Positions 9,636-16,669 of a stretch of 64,000 bases of DNA are shown piece after piece. The translations under genes and the position numbers were made by a program. The notes beneath the pieces were generated by a model, which saw only the letters and a program-made list of their open reading frames with translations, was not told the origin of the DNA and searched no databases. Every line of letters starts with the position of its first letter. The first letter of the stretch is position 1. This DNA comes from Bacteroidota bacterium (GTDB lineage Bacteria > Bacteroidota > JABWAT01): assembly GCA_020161835.1 (NCBI GenBank), contig JAIUNL010000001.1, positions 124,001 through 188,000 of the forward strand. Reading direction: 5' to 3'.

Positions 9636-10542
9636 ATTACTTCTCGGTGTTGCCGGCATCTGGAAACCTGAGCTTTGTGAGCCCATTCAGTCCATGATGA
9701 TGAGAATTTCCAACCAGTATCCGGTTCATTTTCTTATTGCCGAAGAAGCCATTCAGGCTCATTTCCCCTTTATCCGTGATGAATTCTGCAGTCAGCCGTT
9801 TATTTCAATCTGTCCGGTTGAGAAAGTGCTCGATGACAGCAAATTTCTGCTTTCATTGGGTGGTGACGGAACTCTTTTGCGCACCGCAAGACAAGATGCC
9901 GGTCGTGGAAAACCCATCATTGGCGTCAATTTCGGGAAACTTGGTTTTCTGACCGAAATCAATCCGGAAGAACTTGAACTTCTGATCCCAAGCTTACTCG
10001 ACGGAACGTACACCATTTCTGAAAGAATTGTTCTGGAAGGTGAAGTATTTGACGATGAAGGTCAGCCTGCCGATAACGGTAATTTCTGGGCGATGAATGA
10101 TATTGTGGTTGATAAATCCGGTTATTCACGTCTGATTACCCTGAATATAAAAGTTGGTCATGAAGACGTTGGAACTTACCGTGCTGACGGCGTGATTATT
10201 TCAACTTCTGCCGGTTCAACCGGATATTCACTGGCTTGCGGCGGACCCATTCTTCACCCGGCTTTAAGTGCCATCCTGATCACGCCGGTTTGCCCGCACT
10301 CACTCACCCTACGACCACTTGTCGTTCCTACCAAAGAAATTATCACGGTTACGGCCACGACCCAGTTTCATAGAATTCTCGTTTCGGGTGACGGTCATGG
10401 TAACGACTTCTCACTTTCAACGCTTCATGTTACCATCAGGCAGGCTCAGGAAAAAATCAAAATCATCAAACATCCCAGCCGCTCCTACTTTGATGTACTT
10501 CGTTCTAAACTCATGTGGACGACTGACGGCAGAGTGAACTGA
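9622..10542 (+). CDS. nadK: NAD kinase
   Basis: This enzyme phosphorylates NAD to NADP with ATP or polyphosphate in the cytoplasm. The 306-residue product has the GGDGTLLRTAR motif (about residues 75-85), GVNFGKLGFLTE, the NE/D-type motif NDIVVDK, and DGVIISTSAGSTGYS followed by ACGGPILHP. These are the conserved nucleotide-binding blocks of the PpnK family. The start is a TTG at 9622: it is preceded by AGGAG at 9608-9612 with 9 nt spacing and begins inside the last codons of degV, so translation is coupled. Its stop is followed immediately by a heptamer repeat array. Confidence 0.95.
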   Translation: MPANKLLLGVAGIWKPELCEPIQSMMMRISNQYPVHFLIAEEAIQAHFPFIRDEFCSQPFISICPVEKVLDDSKFLLSLGGDGTLLRTARQDAGRGKPIIGVNFGKLGFLTEINPEELELLIPSLLDGTYTISERIVLEGEVFDDEGQPADNGNFWAMNDIVVDKSGYSRLITLNIKVGHEDVGTYRADGVIISTSAGSTGYSLACGGPILHPALSAILITPVCPHSLTLRPLVVPTKEIITVTATTQFHRILVSGDGHGNDFSLSTLHVTIRQAQEKIKIIKHPSRSYFDVLRSKLMWTTDGRVN

Positions 10543-10543
10543 A

Positions 10544-10632
10544 AGGCAAGTTATAAGTGGTCAGTTATAAGTGATAAGTGAGAAAAACGGGGTACGGGAT
10601 ACGTTGTACGTTTTACGGGTCAAAGGTACGGT
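10544..10632 (+). repeat. Degenerate 7-nt tandem array directly after nadK
   Basis: Starting 1 nt after the nadK stop the sequence falls into 7-nt units: AGGCAAG, TTATAAG, TGGTCAG, TTATAAG, TGATAAG, TGAGAAA. After a short break a second dialect follows from 10591: GGTACGG, GATACGT, TGTACGT, TTTACGG, GTCAAAG, GTACGGT. Three of the first six units carry TAA at position 4. The same TTATAAG/TGATAAG dialect follows the mscS-like gene on the other strand at 41367-41401. There is no open frame here. Confidence 0.75.
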
Positions 10633-10640
10633 CATTATGA

Positions 10641-10690
10641 ATGTCATCCCGAGTGATTTTTCACAGAGGGAAAAATTGTATCGAGGGACG
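10641..10690. repeat. Dispersed element B, copy 1 (GTCATCCCGAGTG ... TCGAGGGACG)
   Basis: The segment begins TGTCATCCCGAGTGAT and ends TTGTATCGAGGGACG. The reverse complement recurs inside the inverted-repeat element at 16448-16494 and inside the hairpin element at 43331-43378. The ends are conserved while the middle varies, as in REP-like intergenic elements. Confidence 0.65.
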
Positions 10691-10789
10691 CTATGCCAAT
10701 AACTTTGAATCGCAATCGGGGAATAGACCTCTTTTTATTTGGCAGAGAATTAAAAACCACCTTAAATTAAAAACCTAATAGAACTTCAA

Positions 10790-11296
10790 ATGAAACCCTT
10801 ACACCTGCTTTCCCTTCTAGGAACAAGCCTTTTTGTTCTTGCCTGTTCCTCATCAAAAGAAATCAAACCGGCTGAACCACCCAAACACTATCCGCACGGG
10901 AATTTCACCTATCAGCAGTTTGCTGATTCATCCGGTTGGAAACAATGGATCGATACCGGTTATGAAATCAACCCGGGTGATCTCGACATCCTGAAAATGG
11001 ATCTGAGACCTTATTCCATTAAAATTTATGCCGGAGTTTGGTGCGGGGATTCGAAAGAGCAGGTTCCGCGGTTTTTCCACATTTTGGATGAAGCCGGTTA
11101 CCCGAAGGAAGATATTGAGTACATTTTGTTAAACCGGGATCGTGCAGCCTGGAAAGCCCTGGCCGGCGCAGATTCAATAAAAAAAGTCCCCACTTTTATC
11201 CTGATGAAGGATGGAAAAGAAACCGGCCGGATTACCGAAACCCCGAAGGTCAAACTTGAAACTGATCTGGTTGAAATCATTTTAAAAGACAGGTAA
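10790..11296 (+). CDS. Thioredoxin-fold lipoprotein with WCGDS site
   Basis: This is a small envelope lipoprotein of 168 residues. The signal peptide ends in a lipobox (FVLAC, Cys19), so it should be acylated and anchored to a membrane facing the periplasm. The mature part is a thioredoxin fold: IYAGVWCGDSKEQVPRF matches the strand-active-site helix, and KKVPTFILMKDGKE contains the cis-Pro loop. The active site is W-C-G-D-S, with a single cysteine where thioredoxins have CxxC, so it is unlikely to be a standard dithiol reductase and may act as a monothiol exchanger or chaperone (inference). It is a single gene, with a hairpin terminator 7 nt after the stop. Confidence 0.85.
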   Translation: MKPLHLLSLLGTSLFVLACSSSKEIKPAEPPKHYPHGNFTYQQFADSSGWKQWIDTGYEINPGDLDILKMDLRPYSIKIYAGVWCGDSKEQVPRFFHILDEAGYPKEDIEYILLNRDRAAWKALAGADSIKKVPTFILMKDGKETGRITETPKVKLETDLVEIILKDR

Positions 11297-11302
11297 TGGG
11301 GG

Positions 11303-11342
11303 AAAAGAGGTCACTGAGCGGAGTCGAAGTGCCCTCTTTTTA
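11303..11342 (+). terminator. Element C, copy 1: hairpin after the thioredoxin-like gene
   Basis: The arms AAAAGAGG (11303-11310) and CCTCTTTT (11333-11340) pair perfectly. They flank a conserved core, TCAC-TGAGCGGAGTCGAA-GTGC, in which CAC/GTG pair and T.C form an internal mismatch. A T-rich run follows. Position 7 nt after a stop and the T-run fit an intrinsic terminator. Other copies lie at 39201-39257, 41330-41370 and 43317-43397. Confidence 0.75.
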
Positions 11343-11362
11343 TTAAACGGAACACGCTGAAA

Positions 11363-11404
11363 GGGGAAAAGGGAAAGGTTAAATTGTAAAGGTTGAAGGC
11401 TAAG
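11363..11404 (+). repeat. Degenerate 7-nt tandem array 3' of the thioredoxin-like gene
   Basis: Six successive heptamers are GGGGAAA, AGGGAAA, GGTTAAA, TTGTAAA, GGTTGAA and GGCTAAG. The last four each carry a stop triplet (TAA, TAA, TGA, TAA) at position 4, although the rest of the unit differs. Confidence 0.65.
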
Positions 11405-11497
11405 TGAAATACAGGTTTCTTTTTCCGCGTTTTCTGCGTCTTCTTTTAACCCGTGTCATGATATGACTTGGGTGTGGTAGAAAAGGCTGTTAAATAT

Positions 11498-11530
11498 AAA
11501 AAAGGGCGACCATTGGTCGCCCTTTTTTAT
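11498..11530. terminator. Strong bidirectional intrinsic terminator
   Basis: A perfect stem GGGCGACC / GGTCGCCC with loop ATT is flanked by A6 on the left and T6 on the right. It lies between the plus-strand thioredoxin-like gene and the minus-strand T9SS gene, and can terminate transcription from either side. Confidence 0.9.
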
Positions 11531-11546
11531 TCTGAATTTCTTAACA

Positions 11547-11696
11547 TGCGGATACGCGATAAATCGCGTATCTACAAAATGCTGAATTTCAAAAAAATAC
11601 AGAGACACCCCAGTGGGATGTCTCTACGAAATTCGAATTCCCAATTAAAATATCCCCCCGCTCTGCGCCCTTTGCGCCTCGGCGGTAGAATTATCG
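11547..11696 (-). repeat. Composite 3' element F+E, copy 1, starting 2 nt after the T9SS gene stop
   Basis: Read on the minus strand, the stop of the T9SS gene is followed by GG and then CGATAATTCTACCGCCGAGG (element F, GCG-rich, about 42 bp). Next come two hairpins: GAGACATCCC/GGGGTGTCTC (11601-11625) and GATACGCGAT/ATCGCGTATC (11551-11572). Flanking text such as GAATTCGAATTTCGTAGAGA is shared with the copy at 56251-56388, which follows the rmuC stop with the same 2-nt spacer. Confidence 0.75.
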
Positions 11697-11698
11697 CC

Positions 11699-14600
11699 TT
11701 ATTTCAACAATTGCAATTTACCGGTTTTGACTTTTTCACCAATCTCTACCCGGTAGAAATACGTGCCTGAGGCCAGGGTTTTACCGTCAAATGCATAAGT
11801 GTGAACACCGGCGCCCAGATCGGCCTTTCCGAAATCGGAAACCAATTGTCCCAGAATATTGAACACCATCACTTTAACACTTGCGGGTGCTTCAAGCGAA
11901 ACTGAAATATGGGTGTTTGGGTTAAACGGATTCGGATAAACAGAAACACCATTCTCCAGTTTTTTCAGTTTAACGGCATCTGCAGTTTTTTCTTCGTTTT
12001 TGGTCAGGCTGGTTCCGTTGAAATCATAAATTTCATAACCCCATGAAGAAACAACCGGGAAGCCCAGTCTGAACACCAGCACATCACCATCCTGAACATC
12101 TTCAAAGCTGTTGATACTGAGTTCATCCCACAATGAAGCAGAATAAGACCGCACAGAAACGCCATTTCTGATCAGATCTATGGCCAGAGCTGTTTTGATC
12201 GAATCCGGCTGACGGACGATGATCGTATTCTGATCAGGAGCAATCAGTTTCACTGCACAGATTGCAGACCCATTTTCGAGGGAATCTACAGGTTCAACCA
12301 AAGCACCGGCGAAATCAAGAATGGCAGTTTTGGATTGACCACTCAGAGTGGTGTAATTCCTGACCGAACGGACATCTGCGTAAAGAACGGATTCACCTTT
12401 GTTGAGAACACCGGAACCTGAATAAGCCACCAAACTTGCGGGAGAGGTGTTTGTTTTGACAACCACCGATTTGCGGGTGCCAGACCAAACCTGTTCACTG
12501 GCAAAGATACCTGCAATGTTTGTTCCAATCAGGGTTAATGTCGACCCGCCAGTGGCTTTATACCAGTTTGCTCCCTGTTTGAAGTTGACTTCATAAACAG
12601 GTGAACCAATGTAAGGTGTGTTATCTACCATGACGACCGGGTTGGTTGCATTGGAGTAGATTTTTGACAATGATGGCAACGAAGTCACTGAATAATAAGA
12701 TGCTTTCTGGTAGATTTCTGTATCATACGAAATTACACCACCAGAAAGGTTTCTTTGCGCAGCTGCAACCAATGTGTAACTTGCGCTGGTCGGATTAACC
12801 CCACCACTCAGACTTGTAAAGGTGTACTCACTGTTGTTAACCGGGAAAACAGTAGTAACATCATTGTCTAAATTGAATTCTGCAATCCGCTTACCTGCAG
12901 CATAGCCACCCGCCAGAAAATAAATGGCTTTCTTTGCAGCAAAACCAGAAGCGGCAGGTTGATTGATCAGTATCGGACACTCATCCCCTGAGTGGGTCGA
13001 AATACTGGAAAGACCTTGAAAAGTTCCCGACATAAAAGTGGAACTATAACTATTTGAGAAATTTATATAACCGGTTTCAATCCCACCATTAATGCCCTCA
13101 AAAGCAAACCAAATGTGCAACGATTCTCCGGCAATATAAAGTGTTGCCACCGGCCTGCCGTTTGGGGAAATCCAAGACTTTGAAGTGAACTCCCGTACGC
13201 CAGTTCCCTGGTTATCCCACGTGAAGGAAACTGATCCTCCTGCATTATCATACCGAACCGGTTGAAAATAAACCCAACCGTTTTCAACCCAGGTGATGAC
13301 AGCTTTCGATCCGTACTGTACGGAAACCCAATTGCTGATACTCGGGTTTTTGGCAGTTCCGGTGCCAAAACTCAAACGGATTTCAGGACTCCAGTTACCA
13401 TACCCATCCACCTGGGTTAACCAGATTTCTCCCATCGATTCATAAACGGTTAAGAAACCGTCTGATCTTCTTTGGTTTTTTTGATCTGCTTTTTCTGGTG
13501 CACCCGTACGAAGGTGGCCTTTATAGTTGGCTTTGATCACATCGTTTGCAGCCTTAAAAATGACTGCCGTTTCAAGAGACGTTGGTGAAGCAATACTTCC
13601 GGCAGGACCCGACCAGTTCTGAAACCAGGCATCCGTTCCGGCAAGGGTTGTTTGGGAATAGGTAATTCGGGTTGAATAAAAAGGGTAACTCAAATTACTA
13701 ATTGAACCACCTTCACCTAAAAAGACACCTCCATTTGGCATTGTAACCGGTGTGAAACCTGTATTGTATGGTTTCCAGCTTTCTGGCTGGGTACCATTGG
13801 CTTCAACAAACCAGGGGTCTTTAACTTCCACAGAACCTGTTACCGGCACACCATCGAGTGAAGGAGTGACTGTCACGGGTTGAAGGGGTTCAAATTGTGC
13901 ATTTTCATCAAAAGTCTCAGGCGAAACTATTAAATTATGTTTAAGTTTAAAATCAGATTTATTTGAATTCCAGCGATTGTGTTTTTTATTTGGAGCCGCT
14001 GGTAATGTTTCATGATTCGTTTTCACATCACGGGATTCCAACACTTTAATTGTTCTTCGATCACCAGAATCTATTTCATCATTATTATTTAATATCGTAA
14101 GCTTAGTATCCGGAACATCGGTTGAGGCTACCCGATTTGCAAATTTCACATTATTGTATGTATCATAAATTGCGGTATAAATTCTATCAACAGTTGTTGC
14201 CACTGTCCACGAATTTGTTGTAGAGGTAGTCGATGATCCGAAGGTCCAATATTTGAAATCATAAAAAATATTTCCAATTGTTTGATCGTAGTTTTCAATA
14301 ATGTGATTTGAATTGTAAACCCACTTAAATGATTTACCACTAGGAAACGAAGATCCATCGACAATAACTGTTCCTGACTTAAATGAATTTTCCACAATTA
14401 CTGTAACAGCTGGCTGATATTTCACTTCAATATAAGTTGATGAAATCCAGGTTAAAGATCCGACAGTTGCTTCATTCGTATTTACAAATCCAAAATATAA
14501 CTTCTTATCATTATTATTACTATATGCTGATTTTACAATTTCTGTTATATCAATACTACTTGAAACTGAGTTATTTGCATCTTTTTTTACTTCCGTCCCT

Positions 14601-14992
14601 CCTCCAATGCCAGAAAACCAAGCAGCCGGGTCATAATCGCTGTTTTTACTTAGTAATGTTATTTTTGTTTTACTTGATACGGAAGTATTCTGTCTTTGAG
14701 GCTGAAATTTGAGAGCTGCACTAGTTATATAGCTATTTGCAGGTATATTATTACAATTAAAGGTCATCACACTTCTATACACCAGAGTATAAGTAATATC
14801 ATTTGAAACCTCAGTTTTTGTTCCAGTATAATAGGAGTTATCCTCAGAATAAAAAGGACCACCAATTGAAGATAATTCCGACATTGCTCCATGACCCTCA
14901 GCTAGTTTAAAAATGTTCGAGGTTACCTGGGTCATTCCTGACCCAAAAAACAAAAACATGGACATCAACATTAAACCGAATCGTTTTTTCAT
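11699..14992 (-). CDS. Secreted T9SS substrate with DNRLRE-like N-terminal domain
   Basis: This is a secreted or cell-surface protein of 1097 residues. A signal peptide (about 1-21, ending GMTQ) directs export. Residues about 25-195 resemble DNRLRE/CBM96-type beta-sandwich modules of surface proteins (RSVMTFNCNNIP, AALKFQP, DITEIVKSA, TYIEVKY). The middle, about 200-1000, is a long beta-rich region without a motif I recognise. The last 85 residues are a T9SS type A sorting domain: VSVYPNPFNPNTHISVSL, VKVMVFNILGQLV, LASGTYFYRVE, KTGKLQLLK. A Bacteroidota-type promoter lies just upstream (15007-15041). It is monocistronic and its function beyond secretion is unknown. Confidence 0.85.
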   Translation of the reverse strand: MKKRFGLMLMSMFLFFGSGMTQVTSNIFKLAEGHGAMSELSSIGGPFYSEDNSYYTGTKTEVSNDITYTLVYRSVMTFNCNNIPANSYITSAALKFQPQRQNTSVSSKTKITLLSKNSDYDPAAWFSGIGGGTEVKKDANNSVSSSIDITEIVKSAYSNNNDKKLYFGFVNTNEATVGSLTWISSTYIEVKYQPAVTVIVENSFKSGTVIVDGSSFPSGKSFKWVYNSNHIIENYDQTIGNIFYDFKYWTFGSSTTSTTNSWTVATTVDRIYTAIYDTYNNVKFANRVASTDVPDTKLTILNNNDEIDSGDRRTIKVLESRDVKTNHETLPAAPNKKHNRWNSNKSDFKLKHNLIVSPETFDENAQFEPLQPVTVTPSLDGVPVTGSVEVKDPWFVEANGTQPESWKPYNTGFTPVTMPNGGVFLGEGGSISNLSYPFYSTRITYSQTTLAGTDAWFQNWSGPAGSIASPTSLETAVIFKAANDVIKANYKGHLRTGAPEKADQKNQRRSDGFLTVYESMGEIWLTQVDGYGNWSPEIRLSFGTGTAKNPSISNWVSVQYGSKAVITWVENGWVYFQPVRYDNAGGSVSFTWDNQGTGVREFTSKSWISPNGRPVATLYIAGESLHIWFAFEGINGGIETGYINFSNSYSSTFMSGTFQGLSSISTHSGDECPILINQPAASGFAAKKAIYFLAGGYAAGKRIAEFNLDNDVTTVFPVNNSEYTFTSLSGGVNPTSASYTLVAAAQRNLSGGVISYDTEIYQKASYYSVTSLPSLSKIYSNATNPVVMVDNTPYIGSPVYEVNFKQGANWYKATGGSTLTLIGTNIAGIFASEQVWSGTRKSVVVKTNTSPASLVAYSGSGVLNKGESVLYADVRSVRNYTTLSGQSKTAILDFAGALVEPVDSLENGSAICAVKLIAPDQNTIIVRQPDSIKTALAIDLIRNGVSVRSYSASLWDELSINSFEDVQDGDVLVFRLGFPVVSSWGYEIYDFNGTSLTKNEEKTADAVKLKKLENGVSVYPNPFNPNTHISVSLEAPASVKVMVFNILGQLVSDFGKADLGAGVHTYAFDGKTLASGTYFYRVEIGEKVKTGKLQLLK

Positions 14993-15006
14993 ATTGTTCT
15001 CTCTGA

Positions 15007-15041
15007 CAAATATAAAACACCCGGAAATAATTCTTCAACAA
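15007..15041 (-). promoter_or_regulatory. Bacteroidota-type promoter of the T9SS gene
   Basis: On the minus strand TTG and TATATTTG are separated by 21 nt, matching the known Bacteroidota sigma-A promoter (TTG at -33, TAnnTTTG at -7). The -7 box ends 14 nt before the start codon, so the leader would be very short. Confidence 0.65.
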
Positions 15042-15078
15042 GAACTATTGAAGCCTGCCGAATCCGGTTTTCAACAGA

Positions 15079-16173
15079 TTAATTTACTCTTTTTCCAATA
15101 AGTGTTACTGCCATACCTTCGAAACGACCTCCAGTACAAACCACATATTGGTTTAAACAAAGTGCGTTGAACTGGAGATATGGGGTATAAAGCTCGGGAT
15201 AAAAATGAATTGTACGACCATTGTAGTGTATCACCTGACCATGAATTCCGACCAGAAACACATCGTTTTCAGCGCACCCACGTACAACTAAGGTCCCAAT
15301 CCAGGGAGTGAATGTGTAATGATTTATTATTTTTTTGTAGTTGCCTTTTTCATTTATGTATACACCATTACTGGATGCATTCCAGTAAAAAGAACCATCA
15401 GTTTTCCACCACACAGAATGAAATATATCGGGTACAATTGAATCCTCAGGTTTCCCCGACCCAATTATTTCATTTTTAGGCCTTCCATTTTCAATTTTAA
15501 CCAAAAAACTACTATAACCAGACTGTTCCCTGGCAACTGCCCTTACCACCCCGGTTTCATCTCCCCAAACATCAATAAAATCATATTCATCAGAATAGGG
15601 GATTTTTGTGAAAGTTGAGCCGTTGTAGTAGAGAATTAAACCCTTTTCGCCAACAAACCAGACATTATTTTCATCACTACCCCATATTTTTTTAATGTAA
15701 TTTCTGTCAGTCGTTACATCTGTTGTTGTATATGAATCAAAAATTCCATTTTTATACCGAATTGGTGTTCTTCCTACAGAAGACAACCAAATTACCCCAG
15801 ACTTTAAAGGGAAAATTGCTGCAAATTGTACATTTGAATTTGGTTCTTCAACGCCGTTAAATCGATAAGGAACTTTTAAATAATTCCATTTAATTCCATC
15901 CCATTTACATATTCCATACCGGTCGTTTTCAGTTGAATCCTGAGTTTGGTGCTTTTTGTAAAAAGTTCCTACCGCCCAAATATCATTTTCAGAAATTACA
16001 GCTACATCACGAACCAAACTTTGGTAATACCCGATCGTATCCACCCGCCACACAAAATTGTGACTCGTCGTATCAGGTCCTGGGTTGTCTTTGGGTTCGG
16101 TGGGGGAGTTGCAGGAAAGCCCGGTAAATAAAAGTACTGGAAAGAATAAAGTGAGAATAAATTTAATTATCAT
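15079..16173 (-). CDS. Propeller-type lipoprotein
   Basis: This is an envelope lipoprotein of 364 residues. The start is taken at 16173 (MIIKFILTLFFPVLLF...) because it gives a clean signal peptide with lipobox TGLSC; the frame stays open for 26 more codons upstream without coding character. The mature protein has recurring propeller-blade motifs: ENDIWAVGTF, GVIWLSSVG, NNVWFVGEKGLI and DVFLVGIHGQV. The same blade pattern (ENDIWLVGQKAAILHY) is found in the kinase gene transcribed divergently next door, suggesting paralogous sensor parts. No catalytic motif is visible; a binding role is likely. The promoter at 16215-16245 is of the Bacteroidota type. Confidence 0.75.
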   Translation of the reverse strand: MIIKFILTLFFPVLLFTGLSCNSPTEPKDNPGPDTTSHNFVWRVDTIGYYQSLVRDVAVISENDIWAVGTFYKKHQTQDSTENDRYGICKWDGIKWNYLKVPYRFNGVEEPNSNVQFAAIFPLKSGVIWLSSVGRTPIRYKNGIFDSYTTTDVTTDRNYIKKIWGSDENNVWFVGEKGLILYYNGSTFTKIPYSDEYDFIDVWGDETGVVRAVAREQSGYSSFLVKIENGRPKNEIIGSGKPEDSIVPDIFHSVWWKTDGSFYWNASSNGVYINEKGNYKKIINHYTFTPWIGTLVVRGCAENDVFLVGIHGQVIHYNGRTIHFYPELYTPYLQFNALCLNQYVVCTGGRFEGMAVTLIGKRVN

Positions 16174-16214
16174 GGGGTTTTCGGGAATTGGGTGTTGTCT
16201 TAATTTTTGTTTAA

Positions 16215-16245
16215 CAAAACTATCAGAATATTTCACCAATTGCAA
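16215..16245 (-). promoter_or_regulatory. Bacteroidota-type promoter of the propeller lipoprotein gene
   Basis: On the minus strand TTG and TAGTTTTG are separated by 20 nt, an exact fit to TTG-N19-23-TAnnTTTG. The -7 box ends 41 nt before the start at 16173. A run of eight C on the plus strand (16253-16260) sits just upstream of the -33 box. Confidence 0.65.
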
Positions 16246-16350
16246 TACCATGCCCCCCCCTCGTTACAACTATTTACATACGTTAATAAAGGAAGCCTGA
16301 TTTTGTGATATTTTCCACTGGGTCAGTTGTACGTTGTACGATTTAATCCC

Positions 16351-16598
16351 TTGTCTGAATCAGGATTTTCAGGATTAAAGGATGAGCAGGATGAACACCA
16401 AACAATCAAGGTCAAAAGCATATTTTACTCCGACTGATAAATAGGAATTACGTCCTTCGATACAATCCCGCAAGCGTGATTACTAAGGATGACAATTCCG
16501 AATTCTCATGAACTGTATTTACCCACCAGAGTAATATATCAGGATTTTATATTCCCATCCTGTGAATCCCCAAATCCCGTAAATCCTGATTCAGACAA
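16351..16598. repeat. Long inverted-repeat element A, copy 1
   Basis: The left arm (16351-16394) starts TTGTCTGAATCAGGATTTTC and the right arm (16556-16598) ends AAATCCTGATTCAGACAA; they are imperfect reverse complements over about 40 nt. The arms have a loose internal period of about 9 nt built on CAGGAT. The interior carries element B (16448-16494). Shorter copies are at 22670-22816 and 25226-25380. The element fills most of the divergent region between the lipoprotein and kinase genes; nothing in it codes. Confidence 0.75.
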
Positions 16599-16630
16599 TT
16601 AACCATTAACCATTCACCATTTATCATTAC
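16599..16630 (+). repeat. ACCATTN heptamer array upstream of the kinase gene
   Basis: Four units, ACCATTA, ACCATTC, ACCATTT and ATCATTA, abut the right arm of element A. Similar arrays lie at 24532-24558, 25381-25422 and 25587-25645, all upstream of plus-strand genes. Confidence 0.7.
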
Positions 16631-16635
16631 CTTTG
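16628..16635 (+). promoter_or_regulatory. Possible -7 promoter box of the kinase gene
   Basis: TACCTTTG matches TAnnTTTG exactly and is followed by CATTTATCCC; a very similar TTTGCATTTATCC block occurs at 25434-25446. No TTG is seen at the expected -33 distance. The box ends 34 nt before the start codon. Confidence 0.4.
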
Positions 16636-16669
16636 CATTTATCCCTTCCCCCGCCGATTTTTACCGGTC

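Noticed and set aside
11468..11770. Open frame of 100 codons between the thioredoxin-like and T9SS genes
   Set aside because: It runs through a terminator, hairpins and repeat elements and into the end of the T9SS gene; it is not a gene.
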